This document shows positions 1 to 8,226 of a stretch of DNA of 64,000 bases, piece after piece. The translations under genes and the position numbers were made by a program. The notes beneath the pieces are model-generated. The model did not search any database. It saw only the letters and a program-made list of their open reading frames with translations, and was not told where the DNA came from. Every line of letters starts with the position of its first letter. Position 1 is the stretch's first letter. The DNA comes from CAVVYW01 sp963752605 (GTDB lineage: Bacteria > Actinomycetota > Thermoleophilia > Solirubrobacterales > 70-9): the NCBI GenBank assembly GCA_963752605.1, contig CAVVYW010000006.1, positions 1 to 64,000 on the forward strand. Direction: 5' to 3'.

Positions 1-560
1 ATGCCCGGCGAGTGGCTGGCGCCGCTTCGAGGCTGAGCCGGGAGCTGCACCGGCGGCGGCGCGACCCGCTTGACCCGCTGGCCCTCATCCAACCGGCGCA
101 GCGCCTCGTGGAGGCGCGTCCCGTCGGGTAGGGCGAGCTCCGGATCGAGCTCCGAGCAGCGGCATCAGCACGAAGCGCCGCGAGCTGTGCACCTCCGGAT
201 GGGGCAGGGTCAGCCGCTCGGTCGCCAGCTCGAGCTTCGCCGAGCAGCAGCAGATCCAGGTCCACCGGCCGCGGGGCGTGGCGCGGGCCGCCCGGGGCGC
301 GTCCCCGCTCGGCCTCGATCTCCTTGCAGAGGTCGAGCAGCCCCTCGGGGGGCGAGAATCGGTTCGCACCCGCACCGCGGCGTTGAGGAAGTCGGGGCTG
401 GTCGAGGACCTCCCCGACGGGCTCGGTTTCATACAGCGAGGAGGACGGCCTCGACCTCGATGCCGCGTTCGCGGAGGGCATCGACCGGCGGCGCACGCAG
501 CTGTCCCCTCGCGGTCGCCCAGGATTGGAGCCCGAGCCCGACGTATCCGACCCGGGCCTG
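1..560 (-). pseudogene. folK: folK, 2-amino-4-hydroxy-6-hydroxymethyldihydropteridine diphosphokinase, multiply frameshifted
   Basis: FolK transfers pyrophosphate from ATP to 6-hydroxymethyl-7,8-dihydropterin in folate synthesis. Family blocks are readable on the minus strand in three different frames: a start-like VGYVGLGSN near 550, YETEPVGEVLDQP near 430, SPDFLNAAVRVRT near 400, a DLDLLL-type segment near 250, and a LTLPHPEVHSSRRFVL block near 215. At least four single-base shifts are needed to join them, for example an extra C inside the GLGSN codons. FolB lies directly upstream on the same strand, which supports the assignment. The C-terminal end lies at or just beyond base 1. I think the breaks are sequence errors, because the whole 1-3.5 kb region shows them. 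Confidence 0.7.
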
Positions 561-599
561 ACCAGATCGCCGCCGTCGCTCCGACCGACCCCTCGTCAT

Positions 600-999
600 C
601 GCGCTCACGGTCGCTGGCGCGCTCCAGGGTCACCTCGACCCCCGCCTCTCGGACCGAGTAGGAGAACCGGGGGCTCCGGCTTGGCGGCGCGCACGGTCAC
701 CGAGTCGCACCCGAACCGCTCCATCAGGCGCTCCGCGACCACCTGGCAGAGGCGCTCCAGGGTGCGGTGGCTGCGCTCGGTCGCAGCCAGGGCGACGATG
801 TCGCAGACCTCGGAGTAGTCCACCGTGTCCTCGACGCGGTCGGTGAGGACCGCGTCGCAATCGGGCAGGTCGAAGGTGAGGTCGAACTCGAGCCGCTGCC
901 CCACCTCCTGCTCGGCGTCGGTGACGCCATGGTGGGTGTAGATGGAGAGCCCCGGAGCTCCACCTCCACGGAGGAGTCGGACCCTTCGTGCGCGTCCAC
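600..999 (-). pseudogene. folB: folB, dihydroneopterin aldolase, frameshifted
   Basis: FolB converts dihydroneopterin to 6-hydroxymethyldihydropterin and glycolaldehyde. The likely start is at 999 (MDAHEGSDSSVEVELRG). A frame change near 950 then gives the conserved core LSIYTHHGVTDAEQEVGQR, followed by DTVDYSEVCDIV, the FolB signature around the active site. VTVRAAKPEPP marks the typical C-terminus, and a second shift near 660 gives VSYSVREAGVEVTLER. About 120 residues match the family length. It lies immediately upstream of folK, and the short gap suggests cotranscription. Function is clear; the reading frame as given is not intact. Confidence 0.8.
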
Positions 1000-1047
1000 G
1001 CCGCCAACCTAGCCGATGCGAATGCTTGCGGCATCGCCGAGCAGGTC

Positions 1048-1745
1048 GTGATCGAGCGTCGCTTCCGGCGGGCCCCCGACAGCGCCAACGGCGGGTATGC
1101 CTGCCGGTGTGCTCGCGGCGCACGTCGAGCCGGACCCGGCCGTAGAGGTCACACTGCGCGCCCCGCCCCGCTCGACACGCGAGCTCCGCGTGGAATCGGA
1201 CGATGGACCGCCCGGCTTCTTGACGGGCGAGACGCTGGTCGCCGAGGCCGTCCGGCGGGCGACCCCGACGTCGAGCCGCCGGCCGGGGTGACCCTCGAGT
1301 TGGCGGAGGCGGCGCCGGCGGGGGCTCCCCGATGCAGCACGACCATCCGTATCCGGCCTGCTTCGTCTGCGGGCCCGAGCGGACCGAGGACGGCCTGCTG
1401 GTCACCTGTGGACCGGTCGAGGGCCATGACGCGGTCGCGGCGCCATGGCGAAGCGAGTCGATGTCGGACCGGCGCGGTCGATCCCGGAGCTGCTCTGGTC
1501 GGTGCTCGACTGCCCCGGGGGGATCGCGGGCATGCTCCGGCCCGAGATCGGGCAGTCGGTGCTCGGCAGGCTGACCGCCAGGCTGCTGGCGCCGTCCGGG
1601 CCGGGGCGGGACTACGTCGCGATCGGATGGCCGATCGAGCACGAGGGCCGCAAGTTCGAGGCCGGCTTCCGCGATCCTGGACCCCGGCGGCGAGCGACGC
1701 ACTCCGCCCGCGCGACCTGCGATCGAGCTCAAGGGCCCGTCCTGA
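1048..1745 (+). pseudogene. hotdog-fold (thioesterase-like) protein, frameshifted
   Basis: Pieces in several frames join to one protein resembling uncharacterised actinobacterial hotdog-fold proteins: IERRFRRAPDSANGGYAC near 1050, GVLAAHVEPDPAVEVTLRAPP near 1110, PYPACFVCGPERTEDGLLV near 1350, LWSVLDCPGG near 1490, and VAIGWPIEHEGRKFEAG near 1620. I chose the GTG at 1048 because it opens the first block, and TGA at 1743 closes the last. About five frameshifts are needed. The CFVCGP segment and the DCPGG segment are typical of this family. Substrate is unknown. It lies on the plus strand, opposite to the folate genes on both sides. Confidence 0.5.
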
Positions 1746-1761
1746 TGGCGACAAAGTCCTG

Positions 1762-2652
1762 ATGCCGGTCCGACGTCGAGGATCACCGCTACGCCGACCT
1801 CCCGGAGTGCCGCCTCCACTACGTGGCCGCGGGCGAGGGAAAGCCGATCCTCTTCCTGCACGGCTTCCCGCAGTTCTGGTTCCTCTGGCGCCGCCAGCTC
1901 GACGACCTCGGCGAGGACCACGCCGTCTACGCGCCCGACATGCGCGGCTACAACCTCTCCTGCAAGCCCGGAGGAGGTCGAGGCCTACCGGATGCGGCAC
2001 CTGCTCTCCGACCTCCGCGGGCTGGTCGAGCGAGCTCGGGGATCGCACCCTTCACCCTCGTCGGGCACGACTGGGGCGGGATCGTTTCCTGGGCGTTCGC
2101 CCTCAAGCACCCGGAGCTGCTCGAGCGCCTGGTGATCATCGACGCCCTCCGCCGTTCACCTGGAACCGCGACCTCCGCGAGAGCCCGAAGCAGCGCGAGG
2201 CCGTCAACTACATGGTCGAGCTCTCCAAGCCCTCGCCCGGACCCGAGGAGATGCTCGCCGCCAACGACTTCGCGGCGATGGACGATCTGCTCCCGGATCG
2301 GCGGGCAAGGGCGCGAAGCTCGGCGACGAGGAGCGCGCCGCCTACCACGAGGCCTGGTCTCAGCCGGGCGCGCTGCGTGGCGGGCTCAACTACTACCGCG
2401 CCGCCCGCATGGGGGATCAGGTGGCCGCCGGCGGGGTCCCGGAGGAGTACGAGGCGAAGATCACCTCGCAGCCGTCGAGGTCCCGACGCTCGTGATCTGG
2501 GGCAAGAAGACGCGTGCTGCTGCCGGCCTGACCCGGGGGCTCGAGCGAGTGGGTGCCGCACTCCGGGTCGAGATCGTCCCGGGCGCCGGGCACTGGGTGC
2601 CCTACGAGGACCGACGAGGTCAACCGCCTGATCCGCGAGTTCGTCGGACTAG
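1762..2652 (+). pseudogene. epoxide hydrolase-like alpha/beta hydrolase, frameshifted
   Basis: The fold and class are clear from ordered blocks: LFLHGFPQFWFLWRRQL (HGFP oxyanion motif) near 1850, APDMRGYNLS near 1935, VGHDWGGIVSWAFA near 2060 with Asp as nucleophile in the HDWGG elbow, VPTLVIWGKK near 2480, and GAGHWVPYED near 2585 with the catalytic His. Asp in the elbow and HGFP point to epoxide hydrolases or haloalkane dehalogenases rather than Ser esterases. The probable start is ATG 1762, reached if one extra C is removed (MPVDVEDHRYADLPE). About six frameshifts interrupt it. It converges on folP, and the ends overlap by a few bases. Confidence 0.65.
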
Positions 2653-3461
2653 ACGTTGGCGTCGGCGCGGCCTCGGTCGAGGATCGCCTCGGCCACGGTG
2701 AGCGCCTCGCGCATCGGGCGCGACGTCGTGGACGCGGAGCACGTCGGCGCCGTTGGCGTAGGCGAGCACGTTCGAGGCGATCGTCCCGCCGAGCCGCTCG
2801 TCCACCTGGCGCGCCGGTGAGCTTGCCGATGAAGCTCTTGCGCGAGGTGCCGACCACGATCGGCCGGCCGAGCTCGCGAGCTCGCCGAGGCGCCGCAGCA
2901 GCTCGAGGTTGTGCTCGACGGTCTTGCCGAAGCCGATGCCGGGGTCGACCAGATCCGCTCCTCGTCGACGCCCTGCGGCGGTCGCGAACTCGATCCGCTC
3001 TGCGAGGAAGGCCTTGACGTCGTCGACGACGTCGTCGTAGCGGGGGTCCTCCTGCATCGTCCGCGGGTCGCCGAGCATGTGCATCAGGACCAGCTCGCAG
3101 CCGCGCTCGGCGCAGAGCGCCGCCAGCTCCGGCTCGGCGCGCAGCGCGGTGACGTCGTTGACGATCGCGGCGCCGGCGTCGAGCGCGGCCCGGCGACGCG
3201 CGCCTTCGAGGTGTCGATCGAGACCGGCACGCCCGCCATCCTCCGCGAGGCCGCGACCACCGGTGCGACCCGCCGCAGCTCCTCCTCGGCGCCGACGGCC
3301 TCGGCCCCCGGCCGGGTCGACTCGCCGCCGACGTCGAGGATGTCCGCCCCCTCCCCGGCCAGCTCGCGCCCGTGCGCGATCGCCCGCTCCGCGTCGAGGA
3401 ACTCGCCCCCGTCCGAGAACGAGTCGGGGGTGACGTTGACGATCCCCATCAGCTGCGTCAT
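2649..3461 (-). pseudogene. folP: folP, dihydropteroate synthase, frameshifted
   Basis: Dihydropteroate synthase joins p-aminobenzoate to hydroxymethyldihydropterin diphosphate; it is the sulfonamide target. The N-terminus MGIVNVTPDSFSDGGEF follows an ATG at 3461, then DILDVGGESTRPGAE and VPVSIDTSKA, the pterin-binding signatures. After a shift near 3195 come AGAAIVNDVTAL and ELVLMHMLGDPRTMQEDPRY, then VDPGIGFGKTVEHNLELL, then GTSRKSFIGKLTG in another frame, and LTVAEAILDRGRADANV up to the TAG at 2649. At least three shifts are present. It lies 126 bases downstream of ftsH, as in many actinobacteria, but folE is missing from between them. Confidence 0.82.
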
Positions 3462-3587
3462 CGGCGAGTATCGCGGAGCTACGCCGCGAGCTGGCGACGG
3501 CTCGGCGAAAGATCGCGCCACTGACTTGCGCGATGGCGCAGCGCGATCTCGGCGACTCGGTCCCGCCATTGCGCCTCAACTCGCGCG

Positions 3588-5549
3588 CTAGCTCTCGTCG
3601 CCGCGCATCTCCGCGGCGCCGCCGCCGGCGAGTCCGGGACGCGGACGCGGGCGCGGGCGCGGGCCCTCGCGGGCGGTGCTCTTCTCTTCCTCGGCGGGGG
3701 CCTCGGGAGGCGTCGACTCCTCCTCGTCGTCGGCGAAGACCTCCTCCTCGGGCTTGCCCTCGAGCAGAGCGACGAACTGCTCGGCCTCGATGGTCTCCCG
3801 CTCCAGCAGGATCTTGGAGATCGTGTCGAGCTCCTCGCGGCGCTCGGAGAGGATGTCGGTGGCGGCCTGGTGCGCCTCCTCGACCATGCGGCGGATCTCG
3901 TCGTCGATCTCGCGGGCGACCTCGTCGGAGTAGTCGGGCTCGGCGGAGAACTCGCGGCCGAGGAAGGGCATGCCGCGGTCATGGCCGAAGACGCGGGGGC
4001 CGAGCCGCTCGGACATACCGAAGCGCATCACCATCTGCTTGGCGGTCTCGGTCACCTTCTCGAGGTCGTTGGAGGCGCCGGTGGTGATCTCGCCGAAGAC
4101 GATCTCCTCCGCGGCGCGGCCGCCGAGGGTCATCGCCATCGTGTCGTTGAGCTCGGCGCGGGTGGTGAGGAACTTGTCCTCGGTCGGCAGGGAGATCGTG
4201 TAGCCGAGCGCCTGGCCGCGGCTGATGATCGAGACCTTGTGGACCGGGTCGGAGTTCGGCAGTACGTGGCCGACGATCGCGTGACCGAGCTCGTGGTAGG
4301 CGGTGACGAGGCGCTCCTTCTCCGACATCACCCGGCTCTTCTTCTCGGGGCCGGCGATCACCCGCATGATCCCCTCCTCGAGCTCCAGCATCGTGATCTC
4401 GCGCTTGCCGGAGCGGGCGGTGAGCAGCGCGGCCTCGTTGATCAGGTTGGCGAGGTCGGCGCCGGTGAAGCCGGGGGTCTGGCCGGCGAGGGCGTCGAGG
4501 TCGATCTCGGAGGCCAGCGGCTTGCCGCGGGTGTGGACCTCGAGGATCTGCTTGCGGCCCTTGCGGTCGGGGCGGTCCACGACGATCTGGCGGTCGAAGC
4601 GGCCCGGCCGCAGCAGGGCCGGGTCGAGGATGTCGGGCCGGTTGGTGGCGGCGATGAGGATGATGTTGTCCTTCATCTCGAAGCCGTCCATCTCGACCAG
4701 CAGCTGGTTGAGGGTCTGCTCGCGCTCGTCGTGGCCGCCGCCCATGCCGGCGCCGCGGTGCCGGCCGACTGCGTCGATCTCGTCCATGAAGATGATGCAG
4801 GGGGAGTTCTGCTTGGCCTGCTCGAAGAGGTCGCGGACGCGCGAGGCGCCGACCCCGACGAACATCTCGACGAAGTCCGATCCGGAGATGGAGAAGAAGG
4901 GGACGCCGGCCTCACCGGCGACGGCGCGGGCCAGCAGCGTCTTCCCGGTCCCGGGCGGCCCGTAGAGCAGCACGCCCTTGGGGATCCGGGCGCCGAGCGA
5001 CTGGAACTTCTTCGGGTTTTCGAGGAACTCCTTGATCTCGTGGAGCTCCTGGACGGCCTCGTCGGCGCCGGCGACGTCCCGGAAGGTGATCTTGGGGGCG
5101 TCCACCGACATGCGCTTCGCGCGCGACTTGCCGAAGCTCATCACCCTCGAGCCGCCCCCCTGCATCTGGTTCATCAGGAAGATCCAGAAGGCGAAGAAGA
5201 GCAGGAAGGGCAGGATGTAGGTGAGCAGCGAGAGGATGCCGCCGCCGCCCTTGCCCTCGATGTCGTACTTGACGCCGTTCCGCTCGAGGGTGTTCTGCAG
5301 CTGGGTCTGGGAGTCGCCGCTCTCGTAGCCGGTCTCGAACTCGTCGCCGTTGGTCTCCTTGACGTCGAGGGTGTTGTCCTTCGTCTTGAAGGTCACCTCC
5401 TCGATCTGGCCGGCCTCGATCATCGAGCTGAACTCGCTGAAGGTGGGCGGCTTCTCGCCCTCGTTCGGGCTGATCAGGCGCTGCGCGAAGAACGCCAGCA
5501 CGACGACGATCAGGATCGGGAACGCGGCGCTGCGGAAGAAACGTCTCAC
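3588..5549 (-). CDS. ftsH: FtsH, membrane-anchored ATP-dependent zinc metalloprotease
   Basis: FtsH is a hexameric inner-membrane protease that unfolds and degrades damaged or regulatory membrane and cytosolic proteins. The 653-residue protein has two membrane segments (about 10-25 and 105-125) around an extracytoplasmic domain, Walker A GPPGTGKT near 200, Walker B IIFMDEIDAVG, the second region of homology ATNRPDILDPALLRPGRF, and zinc motif HELGH near 418. Its tail beyond residue 600 is acidic and then Arg/Pro-rich (RPRPRPRPG), as often seen in actinobacteria. The GTG start at 5549 has a TACCCT hexamer 7 bases upstream, suggesting a leaderless transcript. It lies between hpt and folP. Confidence 0.97.
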   Translation of the reverse strand: MRRFFRSAAFPILIVVVLAFFAQRLISPNEGEKPPTFSEFSSMIEAGQIEEVTFKTKDNTLDVKETNGDEFETGYESGDSQTQLQNTLERNGVKYDIEGKGGGGILSLLTYILPFLLFFAFWIFLMNQMQGGGSRVMSFGKSRAKRMSVDAPKITFRDVAGADEAVQELHEIKEFLENPKKFQSLGARIPKGVLLYGPPGTGKTLLARAVAGEAGVPFFSISGSDFVEMFVGVGASRVRDLFEQAKQNSPCIIFMDEIDAVGRHRGAGMGGGHDEREQTLNQLLVEMDGFEMKDNIILIAATNRPDILDPALLRPGRFDRQIVVDRPDRKGRKQILEVHTRGKPLASEIDLDALAGQTPGFTGADLANLINEAALLTARSGKREITMLELEEGIMRVIAGPEKKSRVMSEKERLVTAYHELGHAIVGHVLPNSDPVHKVSIISRGQALGYTISLPTEDKFLTTRAELNDTMAMTLGGRAAEEIVFGEITTGASNDLEKVTETAKQMVMRFGMSERLGPRVFGHDRGMPFLGREFSAEPDYSDEVAREIDDEIRRMVEEAHQAATDILSERREELDTISKILLERETIEAEQFVALLEGKPEEEVFADDEEESTPPEAPAEEEKSTAREGPRPRPRPRPGLAGGGAAEMRGDES

Positions 5550-5556
5550 CGAGGCG

Positions 5557-5562
5557 AGGGTA
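5557..5562 (-). promoter_or_regulatory. putative leaderless -10 hexamer (TACCCT) for ftsH
   Basis: TAnnnT hexamer ending 7 bases before the GTG start of ftsH, with no Shine-Dalgarno sequence between. It fits the window-wide leaderless pattern. Confidence 0.5.
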
Positions 5563-5573
5563 CCAGGGGTGGA

Positions 5574-6119
5574 TTAGCCCTCATGCGTGTTTTCCCGCAG
5601 TGCTGCCACGTATGAGAGGTTCCTGAACCGCTCGCCATGGTCGAGCCCGTAGCCGATCGCGAAGCGATTCGGGATCTCGAATCCGACGTACTTCACGGGT
5701 AGATCCACCCGGCGCCGCTCGGGCTTGGTCAGCAGGGCGCAGACCTCGATTGACTTCGGCCCCCGCGCCTGGAGGCTCCTCATCAGGTAGTGGAGGGTGA
5801 GGCCCGAGTCGATGATGTCCTCGACGATCAGCACGTCGCGGTCGGCGATCGGTGCGTCCAGGTCCTTGAGGATCCGGACCACGCCCGAGGAGTCGGTGGA
5901 GGAGCCGTAGCTGGAGACGGCCATGAAGTCGAGCTCGCAGGGGACGGTCAACTCCCTCATAAGGTCCGCGAGGAACGGAACCGCCCCCTTGAGGATGGCG
6001 ACCAGCAGCGGCGGGCGCCCCTCGTAGTCGCTGCTCACCTCCGCGGCGAGCTCCGAGACGCGCCGGCGGAGGTCCTCCTCGCTGACGAGGACGTCCCCGA
6101 TCAGATCGTCGTCATCCAC
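5574..6119 (-). CDS. hpt: hypoxanthine phosphoribosyltransferase
   Basis: Purine salvage enzyme that makes IMP or GMP from hypoxanthine or guanine and PRPP. The 181-residue protein carries the PRPP-binding loop VLIVEDIIDSGLTL near 95-108 and the C-terminal KYVGFEIPNRFAIGYGLD block, where the aromatic and Asp residues contact the base. The GTG start gives MDDDDLIGDVLVSEEDL and has TAGACT 7 bases upstream. It sits 26 bases after tilS and 24 before ftsH. The tilS-hpt-ftsH order is highly conserved in Gram-positive bacteria, which makes the identification firm. Confidence 0.95.
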   Translation of the reverse strand: MDDDDLIGDVLVSEEDLRRRVSELAAEVSSDYEGRPPLLVAILKGAVPFLADLMRELTVPCELDFMAVSSYGSSTDSSGVVRILKDLDAPIADRDVLIVEDIIDSGLTLHYLMRSLQARGPKSIEVCALLTKPERRRVDLPVKYVGFEIPNRFAIGYGLDHGERFRNLSYVAALRENTHEG

Positions 6120-6126
6120 CGGCGGG

Positions 6127-6132
6127 AGTCTA
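6127..6132 (-). promoter_or_regulatory. putative leaderless -10 hexamer (TAGACT) for hpt
   Basis: TAGACT ends 7 bases before the GTG start of hpt. It lies in the 26-base gap after tilS, so hpt may have its own start site inside the operon. Confidence 0.5.
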
Positions 6133-6145
6133 GGCGCGCCGGGGT

Positions 6146-7474
6146 CTACTCCACGACCGTGGCGCTGAGCACCGCTGAGGTGGAGCCGGGCGCCGCCGCG
6201 AACTCCTCCGAGACGGCGACCCCGGCGATCCAGGCGATGCGGTCCTCGGAGGTGACGACCGGCAGGGTGCGGCGCAGCGATCGGGGCACCTTGCGATCGG
6301 TGAACAGGTCCTGGAGGGACTTCGTGCCCCCGAGCCCGAGCGGTCGCATCCGATCGCCGTCGCGCCAGGAGCGGACCACGAGACTCTCGGTGAGGGCGGA
6401 GGGATCCAGAATGGCGAGGTCAACGCCGGTCGGCTCCGGCGCCTCTCGCAACTCGGCCCGGATCTCCCACGGGCCGAAGCGGCACCGGCCCGGGACCGTC
6501 AGGATCGCTGCCTCCGGCACCTCGTCCGAGCCCACAGCGAATCGAACGTGTCCGTGCTCGATCCGGGCCTCGACGCCCCCGCCGAGCTCGACCACACCGC
6601 CCTCGGTCGTCCGAGCGAGGCGCCAGATCTCGGCGGCCTGCTCCCGCCCGAGTGGAACCTGGCCGCCGGCGGCCCCCTCGGCAAGCTGGCGCAGGGCGAG
6701 CCTGCGGAGCGCCGGGTCGAGCTCGGCCAGGGCCTCGGCGCCGATCGTGCCCGTGGAATCAGCGCCGGCGCGCAGCAGGACCTCCGAGGCGAGCAGCTCG
6801 AGCAGGTCCGCCTCCTCGGCCAGCTCCGCTCGGGTCTCGGCAATCACCTGTTCGGCCGCGGGCCCAATCTCGCGCAACACCGGCATCACCTCGTTGCGGA
6901 TCCGGTTGCGCGCGTAAAGAGGCTCGGCGTTGGTCGGGTCCTCGCGGAAGGGGAACTCGCCCTCGAGTGCGAGCTCCCGGACCTGGTCGCGTTCAAGCCC
7001 GAGTAGCGGCCGGACCACGGATCCCCGGCGAGGAGGTAGCCCGAGCAGCGCCCTGCGTCCGGGCGACGTCGCCAGCCGATAGAGGACGGTCTCGGCGAGA
7101 TCACTGCGGGTGTGGCCGGTCGCCACCCAGTCGAGCGCGCGGTCGCGCCGCAGTCGCTCCGCGGCGGCGTAGCGGGCCTCCCGCGCCTCAGCCTGGACGT
7201 TTCCCGCCCCCAGGGTCGGACGCTCGACCACCAGCTCGACCCCCAACAGATCGCAGAGCCGGCGACAGGCGTCCTCGTCCTCGCCGGAGTCGGGTCGCAG
7301 CCCGTAGTTGAGATGGAGGGCGACCACCGCCTCAGGCCCGAGCAGCTCGCTCAGCCCTGCCAGGGTGGCGGCCGAATCGGCGCCGCCGGAGACCATCGCG
7401 ACACCCCGCGAGCCGGGCACCACGAGACCGCTCTCACGGACCACTTCGGCCAGCTGGGGGCTCTCCTCGGCCAT
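6146..7474 (-). CDS. tilS: tRNA(Ile)-lysidine synthase
   Basis: TilS converts C34 of the CAU-anticodon tRNA-Ile to lysidine so that it reads AUA. The N-terminal PP-loop ATPase motif VSGGADSAATL (about residues 28-38, canonical SGGxDS) binds ATP. The VATGHTRSDLAETVL and RPLLGLERDQVRELA blocks are typical of the family, and the C-terminal half (RSWRDGDRMRPLGLGGTKSLQDLF) matches the substrate-binding domain. At 442 residues it has normal length. It starts an operon with hpt and ftsH and is transcribed divergently from the CAP-domain gene. Confidence 0.95.
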   Translation of the reverse strand: MAEESPQLAEVVRESGLVVPGSRGVAMVSGGADSAATLAGLSELLGPEAVVALHLNYGLRPDSGEDEDACRRLCDLLGVELVVERPTLGAGNVQAEAREARYAAAERLRRDRALDWVATGHTRSDLAETVLYRLATSPGRRALLGLPPRRGSVVRPLLGLERDQVRELALEGEFPFREDPTNAEPLYARNRIRNEVMPVLREIGPAAEQVIAETRAELAEEADLLELLASEVLLRAGADSTGTIGAEALAELDPALRRLALRQLAEGAAGGQVPLGREQAAEIWRLARTTEGGVVELGGGVEARIEHGHVRFAVGSDEVPEAAILTVPGRCRFGPWEIRAELREAPEPTGVDLAILDPSALTESLVVRSWRDGDRMRPLGLGGTKSLQDLFTDRKVPRSLRRTLPVVTSEDRIAWIAGVAVSEEFAAAPGSTSAVLSATVVE

Positions 7475-7480
7475 GCCCGG

Positions 7481-7486
7481 ATTCTA
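7481..7486 (-). promoter_or_regulatory. putative leaderless -10 hexamer (TAGAAT) for tilS
   Basis: TAGAAT ends 6 bases before the ATG of tilS and no ribosome binding site is visible, as expected for a leaderless transcript starting the tilS-hpt-ftsH operon. Confidence 0.55.
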
Positions 7487-7623
7487 GGAATCGCCCCCTC
7501 CGGGCACGGGCTTGCAGGGGGGCTCGAACAAGCGTCCAGCCCGCGCCGACGAAAATTTAGGACGGGCGGCCAAGCCGAGGGCCAGGTATTCAGCAGGCAG
7601 GTGGCGGGCTCGATGGGCTCAAC

Positions 7624-8205
7624 ATGGCATCACGGGCACGCATCGTCTCGGCACTGGCCGCGGTCGCGCTCCTCGGGATCGCGCCGGCGTCCGCCGCCGC
7701 TCAGTGCACCGATCAGGACACGGAGGCAGCGGAGCTCTCCGAGTTCCAGATCGAGGCCTCGGTCACCTGCCTGATCAACGAGCGGCGGAGCGACAACGGC
7801 ATCGGGCGAGTCCGTGACAACGTGCGGCTCCGGCAAGCGGCGGTGGGCCACTCGCAGGCGATGGTGTCGCAGAGCTTCTTCGGCCACAACTCGCCGAACG
7901 GCAAGAGTTTCGTGGACCGGATCGACGCGGCCGGCTACATGCGCGGGGCGCGGTCCTGGTTCGTCGGCGAGAACCTGGTCTGGGGGAACGGGGAGCTCAG
8001 CACCCCGGCCAACCTGGTCAAGGCCTGGATGGAGAGCCCCGCCCACCGCGCGAACCTGCTCCGGGGCCGCTTCAAGGAGATCGGAATCGGCGTCCAGCGC
8101 GGCACCCCCAATGACGCCTCCCACCAGAACGGCGTCACCGTCTCCAGCGAGTACGGATTCCGGGCCGGGAATCGCCGCGCCGGAACCGCCCGCAAGCGCA
8201 GGTAG
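7624..8205 (+). CDS. secreted CAP (SCP/PR-1) domain protein
   Basis: A signal peptide (about 1-27, ending PASAAAQ) precedes a single CAP domain. Recognisable CAP blocks are CLINERRSDNGIGRVRDN near 44, AVGHSQAMVSQSFFGHNSP near 75, GENLVWGNG near 118, and WMESPAHRANLLRGRFKEIGIG near 138. The two His residues (in GHSQ and SPAHR) and a Glu (GEN) form the conserved CAP cavity that binds divalent metal or lipid in studied members. A short Arg-rich C-terminus follows. The molecular role is unknown; bacterial relatives include YkwD-type proteins. I see no nearby partner gene. Confidence 0.85.
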   Translation: MASRARIVSALAAVALLGIAPASAAAQCTDQDTEAAELSEFQIEASVTCLINERRSDNGIGRVRDNVRLRQAAVGHSQAMVSQSFFGHNSPNGKSFVDRIDAAGYMRGARSWFVGENLVWGNGELSTPANLVKAWMESPAHRANLLRGRFKEIGIGVQRGTPNDASHQNGVTVSSEYGFRAGNRRAGTARKRR

Positions 8206-8226
8206 CGCCCCGGGACCGAGGCGCGG

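Noticed and set aside
1048..2652. Treating the two plus-strand broken genes as true pseudogenes from transfer
   Set aside because: The same indel density affects the flanking folate genes and base composition is unchanged, so sequence error is more likely.
3870..5615. 581-codon plus-strand open frame across ftsH
   Set aside because: It is antisense to an intact, strongly conserved FtsH and has the Val/Leu/Gly/Asp-rich composition of a GC-driven shadow.
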